A DNA stretch of 64,000 bases, taken from Pseudomonas parafulva. GTDB lineage: Bacteria; Pseudomonadota; Gammaproteobacteria; Pseudomonadales; Pseudomonadaceae. A program made the translations under genes and the position numbers. Positions within the stretch are counted from its first letter, which is position 1; each line of letters starts with the position of its first letter. The notes beneath the pieces are model-generated. The model saw only the letters and a program-made list of their open reading frames with translations, was not told the origin of the DNA and ran no database searches. The stretch covers positions 2,015,001-2,079,000 of the forward strand of contig NZ_CP019952.1 in the NCBI RefSeq assembly GCF_002021815.1. The letters are read 5' to 3'. Positions 51,220 to 61,289 of this stretch are shown here, piece by piece.

Positions 51220-52470
51220 CTATCCCTCGTTCGCCCCGGCGCGCTCTTCTGCGTGCCTGAGCGCCTCTTCGACGATCTCCACCCAGTGCCGAACCGCGGT
51301 GCGCCCTGCGCCATTCAAATGCACCTGGCAGCCGATATTGGCGGTGGCTATCTCGTCCGGTTGCCCGCGTTCCAGAGCGTCCAGGCGGCTGTCGCGCAGC
51401 TGCCTGGACAACCCTGGCTGGGTCAGCGAATAGGTGCCTGCCGAGCCACAGCACAGGTGGGCATCGGTGACCGGAGTCAGGGTAAACCCCAGCCGGATCA
51501 ATAGCGCTTCCACAGCGCCACCCAGTTTCAAGGCATGTTGCAGAGTGCACGGACAGTGAAACGCCAGGCGCCGTCCGGCGGGCACCGCCAGCTGCTCGAC
51601 GGGCGCATCCCCCAGGACTTCCACCAAGTCACGGCACAGGCTGCTGACCCGGGCCGCCTTGGCTGCATAGGCCGGGTCAGCAGCCAACAGGTGAGCATAC
51701 TCGCGCACGAACGCGGCGCAGCCGCTTGCTGGGATCACGATAGCCTCGACGCCCGCCTCAACGGCTGGCCACCAGGCATCGATGCGCCGCCGTGCGCGCT
51801 GCAAACCTTGCGCCTGGGCGTTGAGGTGGTAGTCCACTGCTCCACAGCAACCCTCGGCCGGTGCAGGGGTCACGCTGATACCGAGGCGATCGAGCAGGCG
51901 CGCCGCCGCGGCGTTGGTCGCCGGTGACAATGCCGGTTGCACACACCCCTCGAGCATCAGGACACGCCGCGGATGGCGCACCGCCGGGCGCATCAGGTCA
52001 GCCGCCTTTTGCAAATGCACCTTTTGCTGGGCCTGCGCCGGTAGCCAGGGGCGCAGGGCTTGGCCAGTTCGCAGCAGGGCCTTGAAAACGGCGGGGCGCA
52101 CCATCGCAAAGCGCAGGCCGTGACGTAACAGGCGCTGGCCCAGTGGTCGTGGCACCTGCTGCTCCACGACGGCCCGGCCAATGTCCAGCAGGTCGTGGTA
52201 ACGCACACCCGACGGGCAAGTGGTTTCGCAGCTGCGGCACGACAGGCATCGGTCCAGATGAGATTGAGTACTGGTAGTGGCGGGCTGGCCTTCGAGCACC
52301 TGCTTGATCAGGTAGATGCGCCCGCGCGGGCCATCGAGCTCATCGCCAAGCAGCTGGTAGGTGGGGCAGGTCGCTGTGCAGAAGCCGCAGTGTACGCACG
52401 CGCGCAGGATGCGTTCTGCCTCCTCGGCGCGCTCGAGTGTGCGTGCGCTGTCACTCAGGTTGGTCTGCAT
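51220..52470 (-). CDS. glcF: Glycolate oxidase iron-sulfur subunit GlcF
   Basis: A 416-residue protein with two [4Fe-4S] ferredoxin motifs (CVHCGFCTATCP and CLSCRSCETTCPSG) and two CCG domains (EGCCGAVDYH and LCCGSAGTYS). It passes electrons from the flavin subunits GlcD and GlcE to the quinone pool during glycolate oxidation to glyoxylate. Third gene of the leftward glcDEF operon, 9 bp after glcE. Confidence 0.92.
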   Translation of the reverse strand: MQTNLSDSARTLERAEEAERILRACVHCGFCTATCPTYQLLGDELDGPRGRIYLIKQVLEGQPATTSTQSHLDRCLSCRSCETTCPSGVRYHDLLDIGRAVVEQQVPRPLGQRLLRHGLRFAMVRPAVFKALLRTGQALRPWLPAQAQQKVHLQKAADLMRPAVRHPRRVLMLEGCVQPALSPATNAAAARLLDRLGISVTPAPAEGCCGAVDYHLNAQAQGLQRARRRIDAWWPAVEAGVEAIVIPASGCAAFVREYAHLLAADPAYAAKAARVSSLCRDLVEVLGDAPVEQLAVPAGRRLAFHCPCTLQHALKLGGAVEALLIRLGFTLTPVTDAHLCCGSAGTYSLTQPGLSRQLRDSRLDALERGQPDEIATANIGCQVHLNGAGRTAVRHWVEIVEEALRHAEERAGANEG

Positions 52471-52479
52471 GGGCTGCCC

Positions 52480-53535
52480 TCAGAGGTCCGGGTACAGACG
52501 GCCAGGATTGAAGATACGCTTGGGGTCCAGTTGGGCCTTGAGGCTCCGGTGGTAGCGCATCAGCGGCTCTGACAAGGGCGGGTAGGGGGCCTGGCCTGGG
52601 GTGAGGCACAGCGCGTGGCCACCCGCCTGTTCGGCGATGCGGTGAATGACATGGGCTGGGGCGTCTGTCCGCAGCCAGCGCTGGGCGCCTGCCCAGTCCA
52701 GCCATTGGCGTCCCGGCAGGTGCAGTTCCCCTGTTGCGAGGGGCAGCGACACACGCCACAAGGGCTCGCTGCCCTGGGTGAAGAATGCCAGGCGCTGCTC
52801 ACGCAGTTGCGTCCAGAACTCGCCGTCCACGTACTCGCCCCCCAGGCGCTGGCGGGCCGACGCTACCGAACCCTCGCCACCTTCCAGGCGCACGAACAAT
52901 GCTTGTCCATCGTGGCAGGCACCACTGAGCGGCAGTGGTTCCGAGCTCCAGCGCGTGAGCGCGGCCAAGGCCTGGCTCCGATCCATTCCAAGGCGCAGGC
53001 TTACGCAGTGCCGCGGCACGGGCAGGACTTTAAGCGACACCTCGGTCAGCACACCCAGGCAGCCGAAACTGCCTGCCAGCAACCGTGAAAGGTCATACCC
53101 GGCCACGTTTTTCATCACTTGGCCACCGAAGCGCAGCACGCTGCCCTGGCCTGTGATTACCTGGGTGCCCAGCACGAAGTCACGGACCGATCCTGACCAG
53201 GGCCGCCTGGGCCCGGACAAGCCAGCCGCCACCATGCCGCCCAAGGTGGCACCCGGGCCCAGGTGCGGTGGCTCGCAAGCCAGCATCTGACCGTTTTCCT
53301 GCAACGCCGCCTCGATGTCGCGCAACGGCGTACCGGCGCGAGCCGTCAGCACCAGCTCCGTGGGGTCGTAACTGACGATGCCGCGATGGCCGCGTGTATC
53401 GAGCACTTGCCCGTTGACGGCATGGCCGATCATGGCCTTGCTGCCACTGCCCTGGATGCGCAAGGGCGTACCGGCATCCAGCGCCTGGCGAACCTGCTCG
53501 AGCAACGCCTGGCTTGCATCCTGGTCCGTGCCCAT
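52480..53535 (-). CDS. glcE: Glycolate oxidase FAD-binding subunit GlcE
   Basis: A 351-residue FAD-binding PCMH-type protein. LRIQGSGSKAMIGH, PHLGPGATLGGMVAAGLSGPRRPW and NVAGYDLSRLLAGSFGCLGVLTEVSLKVLP are flavin-fold marks of GlcE. The ATG at 53535 overlaps the glcD stop as ATGA. It forms the FAD-binding second subunit of glycolate oxidase. Confidence 0.92.
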   Translation of the reverse strand: MGTDQDASQALLEQVRQALDAGTPLRIQGSGSKAMIGHAVNGQVLDTRGHRGIVSYDPTELVLTARAGTPLRDIEAALQENGQMLACEPPHLGPGATLGGMVAAGLSGPRRPWSGSVRDFVLGTQVITGQGSVLRFGGQVMKNVAGYDLSRLLAGSFGCLGVLTEVSLKVLPVPRHCVSLRLGMDRSQALAALTRWSSEPLPLSGACHDGQALFVRLEGGEGSVASARQRLGGEYVDGEFWTQLREQRLAFFTQGSEPLWRVSLPLATGELHLPGRQWLDWAGAQRWLRTDAPAHVIHRIAEQAGGHALCLTPGQAPYPPLSEPLMRYHRSLKAQLDPKRIFNPGRLYPDL

Positions 53536-55033
53536 CAAAACCGCTCCAGCGCAGGGAAGGGCAACTGCCCATGGTGCACGTGCAGCGCACCGAATTCGGC
53601 GCAGCGGTGCAGCGTGGGAATGTTCTTGCCAGGGTTGAGCAAGCTCTGCGGGTCGAATGCAGCCTTGACGGCGTGAAACACCCGCAGCTCGTCATGGGTG
53701 AACTGGGCGCACATCTGGTTGATCTTCTCCCGGCCGACCCCATGCTCCCCGGTGATGCTCCCACCAACGGCCACGCACAGCTCCAGGATTTTTCCACCCA
53801 GGGACTCGGCCCGCTCCAGCTCCCCAGGCCGGTTGGCGTCGAACAGGATCAGCGGGTGCATATTGCCGTCACCTGCATGGAACACATTGGCCACCCGCAG
53901 CCCATGTTCGCGCGCCATTTCACTAATCCGCACCAGCACGCGGGGCAGCTCACGCCGCGGAATCGTACCGTCCATGCAGTAGTAGTCCGGGGACAAGCGG
54001 CCGACGGCAGGGAAGGCATTCTTGCGTCCTGCCCAGAACCGTGCACGCTGCGCCTCGTCACACGCCAGCCGCACCTCGCTGGCACCGGCCTGGGTGAACA
54101 GTGTGGCCACCCGTTCGCAGTCTTCGTGCACATCGGCCTCGACCCCGTCGAGTTCACACAAGAGGATGGCGGCTGCCTCCACTGGGTACCCGGCATGGAT
54201 GAAGTCCTCGGCCGCCCGAATGGCCAGGTTATCCATCATTTCCAGCCCCCGGGAATGATGCCGGCGGCAATGATGTGGGCAACGGACCGCGCGGCGTCCT
54301 CGACCCGGTCGAAGCTGGCAAGCAGAACCCGTGCCACGGGTGGCTTGGGTAGCAGCCGCACGGTCACCTCGGTGACGATCCCCAGCATGCCTTCGGAGCC
54401 GGTGAACAGTGCTAGAAGGTCGAACCCAGGGCTGTCGAGCGCATCGCTACCCAGGGTCAGCCGTTCACCTTCCACGGTAAGCACTTCCAGTTTGAGGATG
54501 TTGTGCACGGTCAGACCGTACTTCAGGCAATGCACGCCGCCTGCGTTTTCAGCGACATTGCCACCGATGGTGCAGGCGATCTGCGATGAAGGGTCGGGGG
54601 CGTAGTACAACCCGTAAGGGGCGGCGGCCTGGGAAATGGCCAAGTTGCGAACGCCCGGCTGGACCCGGGCGAAGCGGCCTTGGGGGCTGACTTCGAGAAT
54701 ACGATTGAGCCGCGCCATCACCAGCAACACGCCTTTGGCCAAGGGCATGGCACCGCCAGACAGCCCGGTCCCGGCGCCGCGAGCCACGACCGGTACGGTG
54801 AGCCGGTGGCAAAGCTGCAGCACACGCTGCACCTGGTCTACGCGCTCGGGTAACACCACCAGCAGCGGCACCGTACGGTACGCCGCCAGGCCGTCGCATT
54901 CATACGGCTTGAGGTCTTCATCGCGGTGGAGCACCTGAAGGTCAGGCAGTGCCTCGCGCAGGGACTGAACCAAAAGCTCGCGATCAACTGTCGGCAGCGC
55001 GCCGTCGACGTGTTCGTCATACAGCATCGTCAT
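53535..55033 (-). pseudogene. glcD: Glycolate oxidase catalytic subunit glcD, frameshifted
   Basis: The FAD-linked catalytic subunit, split in two frames. The first part (55033 to 54236) has the PCMH flavin fold: VVARGAGTGLSGGAMPLAKG, CTIGGNVAENAGGVHCLKYG and GSEGMLGIVTEVTVRLLP. It ends IIPGGWK-stop. The second part (54239 to 53535) resumes with EMMDNLAIRAAEDFIHAG and has the C-terminal domain (VFHAGDGNMHP, ITGEHGVGREK). Adding one G to the run of five at 54246-54250 restores IIPGGLEMMDN, the expected sequence. Together the parts would make a normal-length GlcD (about 499 residues). Either a real lesion or a homopolymer error. Confidence 0.88.
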
Positions 55034-55152
55034 CTCACTTGGATGCGTTGTTCTTATAGGGTCATGACGAGTGTAGCCCCAGTCTGGACTTAGGGCTTGC
55101 GGGGCGGGCTACGACCGGCGCTGGCCACAACGAGGGCCAACGCCGGCGGCAG

Positions 55153-55473
55153 TCATTGCTGGGCGACCAGAGGGTCGTCCTGGGAGAGGATGGCGCGAGC
55201 GAGTTCTTCATCGTTGACTTGCAGGCCGGGGTGGTCCTTGCGTGCTTGCTGCAAGGCAGCTTCCACGTAGGCACCACGAATGGCACCACCGCTGGCGACG
55301 AACGCAGACAGCTCGTCACGGGCAGGAATGATGCGTTTGTCATCCTTGAACGTTGAGTACAGCGAAGCCGAGACACCGGCCGAAGTGGCAATGTCGCGGC
55401 CGTCGACGCGGGCCATGGCAGCGCCGGCAGGCAACAGAAGCAGCAGTGCGGGTACGAGGGCAAGTTGGCGCAT
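55153..55473 (-). CDS. DUF2388 secreted protein
   Basis: A 106-residue protein with signal peptide MRQLALVPALLLLLPAGAAMA. The mature part carries the DUF2388 core TSAGVSASLYSTFKDDK and FVASGGAIRGAYVEAALQQARK. Common in Pseudomonas, function unknown. GGAGAACACGAC precedes the ATG at 55473. It stands where a glcC regulator gene might be expected upstream of glcD; none is present. Confidence 0.82.
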   Translation of the reverse strand: MRQLALVPALLLLLPAGAAMARVDGRDIATSAGVSASLYSTFKDDKRIIPARDELSAFVASGGAIRGAYVEAALQQARKDHPGLQVNDEELARAILSQDDPLVAQQ

Positions 55474-55701
55474 GTCGTGTTCTCCAATAGGTGAAGCCCA
55501 GGGGATTACCACTATTGGTGAGAGGCTACGCATGCAGGTGGAGTTCCCTCACCGAAGCGTTAGCCGATGGTCTGCTCAGGCGGGGCAGGGTTGGGCGGGT
55601 CAACGGGTCTGGCCAACATCGACGTCAGGCCCGGATTGACCGCATCGCCACCGGTGTGCTCTGCTCAGCGGCCTACCCCAACAGCCACCGAGGGCTGCAC
55701 C

Positions 55702-56328
55702 ATGTCCGAGTACACGCTGCATTGTTTCGCCGAATCCGGCAATGCCTACAAGGCTGCGCTGATGCTCGAACTGACCGGCCAGGACTGGCAGCCGGTGTTC
55801 GTGGACTTCTTCAATGGCCAGACCCGCGACCCGATGTGGCGCGACGAGGTGAACGAGCAGGGTGAGGTGCCGGTGCTGATGCATGGGGGCACCTGCTTGA
55901 CCCAGTCGGCGTTGATCCTCGACTACTTGAGCGCACAAACAGGCCAGTTCGGCCCCCAGAGTGAAGAAGAGCGGCGTGAGATCTGGCGCTGGATGCTGTT
56001 CGACAACCACAAGTTCACCAGCTACTACGCGGCGCTGCGCTTTTTGTTGTGCCTGAAGAAGACGGGCGAAACCGAGGTGACGACGTTCCTGCGCGAGCGA
56101 GCCGCCGCGGCCTACCGCATCGTCGATGCGCACCTGGCCGGCACACCGTTCATGGTCGGCGCGCGGGTGACCATCGCCGACTTGTCGCTGGCCGGTTATG
56201 TGTTCATGCCCGAGGACACCGGCATGAACGTGCAGCAGTACACGCACATCGAAGCCTGGAAAGCGCGACTGCAGGCGTTGCCGGGGTGGCAGCACCCTTA
56301 CGATCTGATGCCCCGCGTTGCGCCCTGA
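55702..56328 (+). CDS. Glutathione S-transferase family protein
   Basis: A 208-residue protein. The N-terminal thioredoxin-fold half has YTLHCFAESGNAYKAALMLELTGQDW and GEVPVLMHGGTCLTQSALILDYL, the glutathione-site residues (cis-Pro, then Ser). The helical half has HLAGTPFMVGARVTIADLSLAGYVF, the N-capping box. No tripeptide catalytic Cys. Substrate unknown. AGGG lies before the ATG at 55702. Confidence 0.85.
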   Translation: MSEYTLHCFAESGNAYKAALMLELTGQDWQPVFVDFFNGQTRDPMWRDEVNEQGEVPVLMHGGTCLTQSALILDYLSAQTGQFGPQSEEERREIWRWMLFDNHKFTSYYAALRFLLCLKKTGETEVTTFLRERAAAAYRIVDAHLAGTPFMVGARVTIADLSLAGYVFMPEDTGMNVQQYTHIEAWKARLQALPGWQHPYDLMPRVAP

Positions 56329-56360
56329 ACGCAAGGCCTGACCGCCTGCGGGCTTTGCTT

Positions 56361-58256
56361 TCAGCCGTGGGCAGGTGACTTGCCCGCCGAGCTGCCGGCG
56401 TATTCGGGCTTTAGATGACCTTGTTCGTCCAGCAGGTAGGCATCCATGACCTCACGCACTACCGGGCCTGCCACCCGCCCACCGGCTTCGCCGTTTTCGA
56501 TCATCACCGCCACGACCACGCTGGGGTGCTCGGCCGGGGCGAACCCGACGAACAAGGCGTTGTCACGGTGTCGTTCCAGAGTCTTGTTGCGGTTGTAGCG
56601 TTCCCCTTGCTTGATGGCCACCACCTGGGCCGTGCCGCTCTTGCCGGCAATGCGGTATTGCGCGCCAGCGGCGGCAGCGCGCGCGATGCCGCGCGGGTCG
56701 TGCATGACCATTTGCATACCCTGGCTCACCTGATCCCAGGCGCGTTTGTCGTGCAGCACGATATCGGGCATGGGGTTAGGGTCGATGGGCGCATCGCCAC
56801 CGACGGTCATCGCCAGGTGCGGGCGATGCCATACGCCTTTGCTGGCCAGCAGGCTGGTGGCTTGCGCCAGTTGCAATGGCGTGACCTGCATGTAGCCCTG
56901 ACCAATACCCAGAATCAACGTTTCACCGGGGAACCAGGGCTGTCGGCGGGTCGCGCGCTTCCATTCGGCCGAAGGCATCAGCCCGGCCGCTTCTTCGAAC
57001 ATGTCCAGCGACACCTTCTGGCCAAGACCGAATTCGGCCATGTAGTCGTGCAGGCGCTCGATACCCAGTTTGTGCGCCAGGTCGTAGAAGTAGGTGTCGT
57101 TGGAACGCATGATCGCGGTGTACATGTCCACCCAGCCATCACCGCTGCGGTTCCAGTTACGGTATTTGTGATCGTAGTTGGGCAACTCGTAGTAACCCGG
57201 GTCGAACACGCGGTTGGCCGGCGTGATCACGCCGCTGTCCAGCCCGGCAATGGCCACTTCGGGTTTGACCGTCGACCCTGGGGCATACAGCCCGCGCAGC
57301 ACGCGGTTGAACAGGGGGCGGTCGATGGAGTCGCGCAGTTGTGCGTACTGCTTGAAGCTGATGCCCTTGACGAACAGGTTGGGATCGAACCCCGGGTTGC
57401 TGACCATCGCCAGCACATCGCCGTTGGCCGGGTCCAGCACCACCACCGAGCCTCGGCGCTCGCCCAGGGCCTTTTCCGCCGCCAGTTGCAGGTGGGCATC
57501 GAGGGTCAGCACGATGTCCTGGCCTGGCGTGGGGGCCTTGTGATTGAGCACACGCATCACCCGGCCCTGGGCGTTGGTCTCGACTTCCTCATAGCCTACG
57601 TGGCCGTGCAACTGACTTTCATAAAAACGTTCGATGCCCGTCTTGCCGATCGACTGAGTCCCCCGGTACTCGGTGCTGTCCAGGGTCTTGGCCTCTTTTT
57701 CGTTAATCCGGCCTACGTAACCGACCGAATGGGCGAAGTGCTCGCCCAACGGGTATTCGCGAATGAATTGCGGCTCCACCTCAAGGCCCGGCAGCCGGAA
57801 CTGGTTGACGGCAATCAAGGCAATCTGCTGTTCGTTCAAGCCCACCATCAAGGTGACCGGTTCGAAGGGTTTGCGCCCGCGTCGCAGATCCTTGTCGAAC
57901 TGCTTGCGGTCCTCGTCATCCAGCCCCAGCACCTGGGTCAGGGTGTCGAGCACCTTGGCGCTGTCGCCGCCGGTCCGTTCACGGGTCATGGTCAGGTCGA
58001 AGCTGGGCTTGTTGTCGGCCAGCACAGTGCCATTGCGGTCGTAGATCAAGCCTCGCTCGGGTGCGATCGGCAGCACATGGACGCGATTGTTTTCCGACAC
58101 GGCGCTTTGCTGGTCATGCTGGATGATTTGCAGCACATACAACCGACCAATCAGGATGGCGACCAGGCTGAAGACCAGCGCAGCGCAGGCCAGGAGCCGG
58201 CGGTTGACCAGGTGCTTTTCCTTTTCATGGTCCTTGAGGGGGATCGGTTGGGGCAT
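56361..58256 (-). CDS. mrdA: Penicillin-binding protein 2 (peptidoglycan transpeptidase MrdA)
   Basis: A 631-residue class B PBP anchored by one helix (ACAALVFSLVAILIGRLYVLQ). The dimerisation domain has PERGLIYDRNGTVLADN. The transpeptidase domain has Ser328 in GSTVKP, the SND motif and GKSGTAQV, all complete. It cross-links peptidoglycan in cell elongation. No rodA, rlpA or mrdB lies beside it, so this is probably the second, stand-alone mrdA found in P. putida-type genomes. Confidence 0.9.
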   Translation of the reverse strand: MPQPIPLKDHEKEKHLVNRRLLACAALVFSLVAILIGRLYVLQIIQHDQQSAVSENNRVHVLPIAPERGLIYDRNGTVLADNKPSFDLTMTRERTGGDSAKVLDTLTQVLGLDDEDRKQFDKDLRRGRKPFEPVTLMVGLNEQQIALIAVNQFRLPGLEVEPQFIREYPLGEHFAHSVGYVGRINEKEAKTLDSTEYRGTQSIGKTGIERFYESQLHGHVGYEEVETNAQGRVMRVLNHKAPTPGQDIVLTLDAHLQLAAEKALGERRGSVVVLDPANGDVLAMVSNPGFDPNLFVKGISFKQYAQLRDSIDRPLFNRVLRGLYAPGSTVKPEVAIAGLDSGVITPANRVFDPGYYELPNYDHKYRNWNRSGDGWVDMYTAIMRSNDTYFYDLAHKLGIERLHDYMAEFGLGQKVSLDMFEEAAGLMPSAEWKRATRRQPWFPGETLILGIGQGYMQVTPLQLAQATSLLASKGVWHRPHLAMTVGGDAPIDPNPMPDIVLHDKRAWDQVSQGMQMVMHDPRGIARAAAAGAQYRIAGKSGTAQVVAIKQGERYNRNKTLERHRDNALFVGFAPAEHPSVVVAVMIENGEAGGRVAGPVVREVMDAYLLDEQGHLKPEYAGSSAGKSPAHG

Positions 58257-58535
58257 GGGCTCTGTCTGTAGAAGGCTGGGCGGGCAGGCGTTGGTAACGG
58301 GCTGGTGCCGGGTGGGGCAGTGATGCTACGCAAGCTGCATGCCCGCCTCAAGGCGCCGCGCAGCGCGGTGAGGTGGGCCGCGCCCAGGCCGCCCGAGCCT
58401 GCGGGGCTCAAGCCTGCATGAAGATTTGTTCATCAGTCTGGCCGAGCACCGTCGTGCATGAGCGGGTTGGGCTTCAACGCGCTTGTCAGGCCCAGGCGGG
58501 TATACTCCATGGCTTTTTCATGACGGAAGGTGCTC

Positions 58536-59027
58536 ATGCGTCAGGTCCTGCTCATCGTGGACGTGCAGTCCACATTCAGCCCGCCGGAATGGTTGGTCGA
58601 CGGCCTGCGACTGCTTTCGGCCAACATACCTACCATCGCCTCGGTCGAGTTGCACGATGAGCGAGTGACACCTTTCGAGCGGCAATTGGGCTGGCACCCG
58701 GCTGCCCAGGATGAAAGCCTGATCGAAGCCGATCGGGTGTTCATCAAGCATGGTTACGGACCGGGTAAAGAGATGATCGAGTACCTGCGCGGTCTCGGGG
58801 TGGAGCGTGTGCTGGTGAGCGGTTTGCAGACCGACACCTGTGTGCTGGCAGCCGGTTTCGCGCTGTTCGACGCCGGGTTGATGCCGACTCTGGTGACCGA
58901 CATGACCGTCGGCTCCTCGCTGGATCGTTCGGCGAAGATGGGCATCGCCTTGTGGGAGCATCATTTCCGCCAGGTCACCACGTCCGCGGAAGTGCTGGCT
59001 GAGCTGGCCCAGCCGGGCAATCCTTGA
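58536..59027 (+). CDS. Isochorismatase-family cysteine hydrolase
   Basis: A 163-residue protein. The catalytic triad is Asp10 (LIVDVQ), Lys71 (FIKHGYG) and Cys102 (QTDTCVLAAG), with the cis-peptide around LVSGLQTDTC. Members hydrolyse isochorismate, nicotinamide, N-carbamoyl compounds. GGAAGG lies eight bases before the ATG at 58536. Divergent from mrdA and converging with the pirin gene. Confidence 0.85.
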   Translation: MRQVLLIVDVQSTFSPPEWLVDGLRLLSANIPTIASVELHDERVTPFERQLGWHPAAQDESLIEADRVFIKHGYGPGKEMIEYLRGLGVERVLVSGLQTDTCVLAAGFALFDAGLMPTLVTDMTVGSSLDRSAKMGIALWEHHFRQVTTSAEVLAELAQPGNP

Positions 59028-59055
59028 GGGATCGGCCCGGCTGAGTGCCAGCGTT

Positions 59056-59754
59056 TCAGGCGACGTCCACCAGCACGATCTCGCTGTCTTCCAGGGCGGT
59101 GACCTGCAGCAACGTTTCTTCGGCGATGGCCACGCCGTCCCGGGCATTGGCCTGCAGCCCATTGACCTCGATGCGGCCCTTGGCCGGGACGAGGTAACCG
59201 CGCCGCTTGGGGTCGAACCGGTACTCGGCGGTTTCTCCGGCGCGCAGCGTTGCGGCGACCAGGCGGGCATCGGTACGAATCGGCAGGCTGCCTTCATCGC
59301 CATCTCTGCCACTGGCCAGGGTCACGAAGCCTTCGCCGCGTTCACCCTTGGGAAACGGGCGTGTACCCCAGGACGGTGCATCACCAGTGCGCTCGGGCAC
59401 GATCCAGATCTGGAAAATGCGCGCCTCGCTGTCCTCTTGATTGTACTCACTGTGCGCGATGCCTGTGCCGGCGCTCATCACCTGCACGTCGCCAGCCTCG
59501 GTCCGGCCCTTGTTGCCCAGGTTGTCTTCATGGGTAATGGCCCCTTCGCGGACGTAGGTGATGATTTCCATGTCCCGGTGAGGGTGGGGTGGGAACCCGC
59601 TGCCAGCGGCGATGATGTCGTCGTTCCAGACCCGCAGGTTGCCCCAGTGCATGCGGGCTGGGTCGTAGTACTCGGCGAACGAGAAGTGATGGTGCGCATC
59701 GAGCCAGCCGTGGTTGGCGGCGCCCAGGGTGTTGAATGGTCGTAGTTGAAGCAT
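59056..59754 (-). CDS. Pirin-family protein
   Basis: A 232-residue bicupin. FPPHPHRDMEIITYVREGAITHEDNLGN carries the two metal His of the N-terminal cupin, completed by AGTGIAHSEYNQ (His and Glu). Bacterial pirins are iron-binding and can act as quercetinases or regulators. The start MLQLRPFNTLGAANHGW is typical. Confidence 0.86.
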   Translation of the reverse strand: MLQLRPFNTLGAANHGWLDAHHHFSFAEYYDPARMHWGNLRVWNDDIIAAGSGFPPHPHRDMEIITYVREGAITHEDNLGNKGRTEAGDVQVMSAGTGIAHSEYNQEDSEARIFQIWIVPERTGDAPSWGTRPFPKGERGEGFVTLASGRDGDEGSLPIRTDARLVAATLRAGETAEYRFDPKRRGYLVPAKGRIEVNGLQANARDGVAIAEETLLQVTALEDSEIVLVDVA

Positions 59755-59876
59755 GATTGGACTCCTTCAAAAGGTGTAATAGGGCCATCATGCGCTTATG
59801 AAACATCTAAAATAAGCGTAAATATCGGCTCTATTTTATCGCTTTAATCGATATATCTCTGAGCTATCGTCCAAAA

Positions 59877-59976
<100 letters not shown>

Positions 59977-60025
59977 CTTGCTTTCGCTTTTGCTTCTAAG
60001 CGCGCGGTAGTTCAGGCGCCGCAGA

Positions 60026-60220
60026 TCGCGACTTCAGGAGGCCGAGCGCAGGGCTTGCGGAGGGAGGTGACAGGCATGGATGCCTGTCAAGCGCTGGGCC
60101 CCAGGATGGGGCCTGCAGCGCGGTCCTCCCGGGAGCAAGCCCGGAGCGAGGGAACCCCGGAGCGTAGCGTAGGGGCCGGATGATAGGAGCAGGCGGTTTT
60201 TGCTTACTTTTTGACAAGAC
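60026..60220 (+). repeat. Left inverted arm, outer part
   Basis: About 195 bp that read, in reverse complement, almost identically at 63529-63742. Landmarks: TCGCGACTTCAGGAGG, GACAGGCATGGATGCCTGTC (itself a palindrome), CTCCCGGGAGCAAG, CTTACTTTTTG. The rest of the arm resumes at 61841 beyond the first IS. No gene is carried. Confidence 0.85.
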
Positions 60221-60251
60221 GGTATGTGTCAAGGTAGTTGTCGTGTCTTGC

Positions 60252-61289
60252 CTAACCGACTTGCTGCTGGGCGTCTCGCTCACGATTCAGATACACATGG
60301 TCAGGCAGCTTCCAGCTGCGGATTCCTCGAGCCCAGCGCTCTGGACTCCCACGCTGAGCCACCGTGTAGACCTGTTCACGCTGCTTCAGCGCAGCAGCAT
60401 CCTGCCTCCCATGTCGCTGCGCAGGAGTGACGTATTTAAGCGCGCTATGGCGGTGTTCATTGTTGTACCAGGCAGCAAACTCCATGACCCATACCCGAGC
60501 CTCGTCCAGTGATTCAAACGGCAGGCCTGGCCATCGCGAGCAGTACTTGGCCGTACGGAACAAGGCTTCGGCATAGGCGTTATCGTTGCTGACCCGCGGG
60601 CGGCTAAACGATGGCAGCACACCCAGATCACGCAGAGCGGCCAGCATTGTCGCGCCTTTCATGGCGCTGCCATTGTCTGAATGAAGCACCAATGTTTCCG
60701 GGCGGATTGCTTCACGCAGACAGGCACGTTCCAGCAAGACGCTGGCATGTTCAGCGCTCTCTGCCTCATGCACCTCATTCATGACCAGCTTGCGGCTGTA
60801 GATATCTTTGACCATGTACCAGTAGAAGTAACGGCCTTTGACTGTGCTGGGCAGCCAGGTGATATCCCAGCACCAAACCTGGTTCGGGCCGTCTGCCCTG
60901 TGCGTGGTGAGCGGCCTGGCTTGGGGCTTTCTGCCGCGTCCACGCCGATGTGCCTGGCCTGCTGACTTGAGCACTCGATAAAAGGTGGATTCTGAGGCCA
61001 AGTAAAGGCCTTCATCTGCCAACTTCGGCACGATTTCATGTGGAGTGAGGCCTGCACAGTCAGGACGATTGGCTGCTGCCAGAACCGCCAGCCGCTCCTG
61101 CTCGCTCAGTTTGTTGGCCGGCGTTGGGCGACTCGTTTCAGGCCGCCGGTCTTTAGGTTGGTTGCGCCACCGCTGCAAGGTGCGCTCGGTGATGCCCAGC
61201 TCTGTGCAGGCTGCACGCTGACGAGCGCCTGACTCGATAGCCGCTTCGATCAACTCAAGGGCAGTGGTGCGATCTGCGGCGCTGGTCAT
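60252..61289 (-). CDS. IS A transposase OrfB (DDE)
   Basis: A 345-residue IS3-type OrfB with its own N-terminal helix-turn-helix. The DDE triad is in VWCWDITWLP, LVLHSDNGSAMKG and SNDNAYAEALFRT; the final HxxY-like part WYNNEHRHSALKYVTPAQRH is typical. Its ATG overlaps the OrfA stop by ATGA, so it is made by coupled translation and not necessarily by frameshift. It appears intact. Confidence 0.87.
   Translation of the reverse strand: MTSAADRTTALELIEAAIESGARQRAACTELGITERTLQRWRNQPKDRRPETSRPTPANKLSEQERLAVLAAANRPDCAGLTPHEIVPKLADEGLYLASESTFYRVLKSAGQAHRRGRGRKPQARPLTTHRADGPNQVWCWDITWLPSTVKGRYFYWYMVKDIYSRKLVMNEVHEAESAEHASVLLERACLREAIRPETLVLHSDNGSAMKGATMLAALRDLGVLPSFSRPRVSNDNAYAEALFRTAKYCSRWPGLPFESLDEARVWVMEFAAWYNNEHRHSALKYVTPAQRHGRQDAAALKQREQVYTVAQRGSPERWARGIRSWKLPDHVYLNRERDAQQQVG

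Noticed and set aside
51176..51433. Plus-strand frame beginning MKLIKDEMHKAAGD after AAAGGGGCGACG
   Set aside because: The first 15 codons look real, but the rest is antisense to the 3' end of glcF with no family. I could not decide whether a tiny peptide is made.
56415..58271. 618-codon plus-strand frame opposite mrdA
   Set aside because: All PBP2 motifs are on the minus strand; the long frame is a result of GC codon bias.
59996..60283. 95-codon frame across the left arm
   Set aside because: It joins repeat-arm sequence to the IS A end; no ribosome site and no selected codon pattern.
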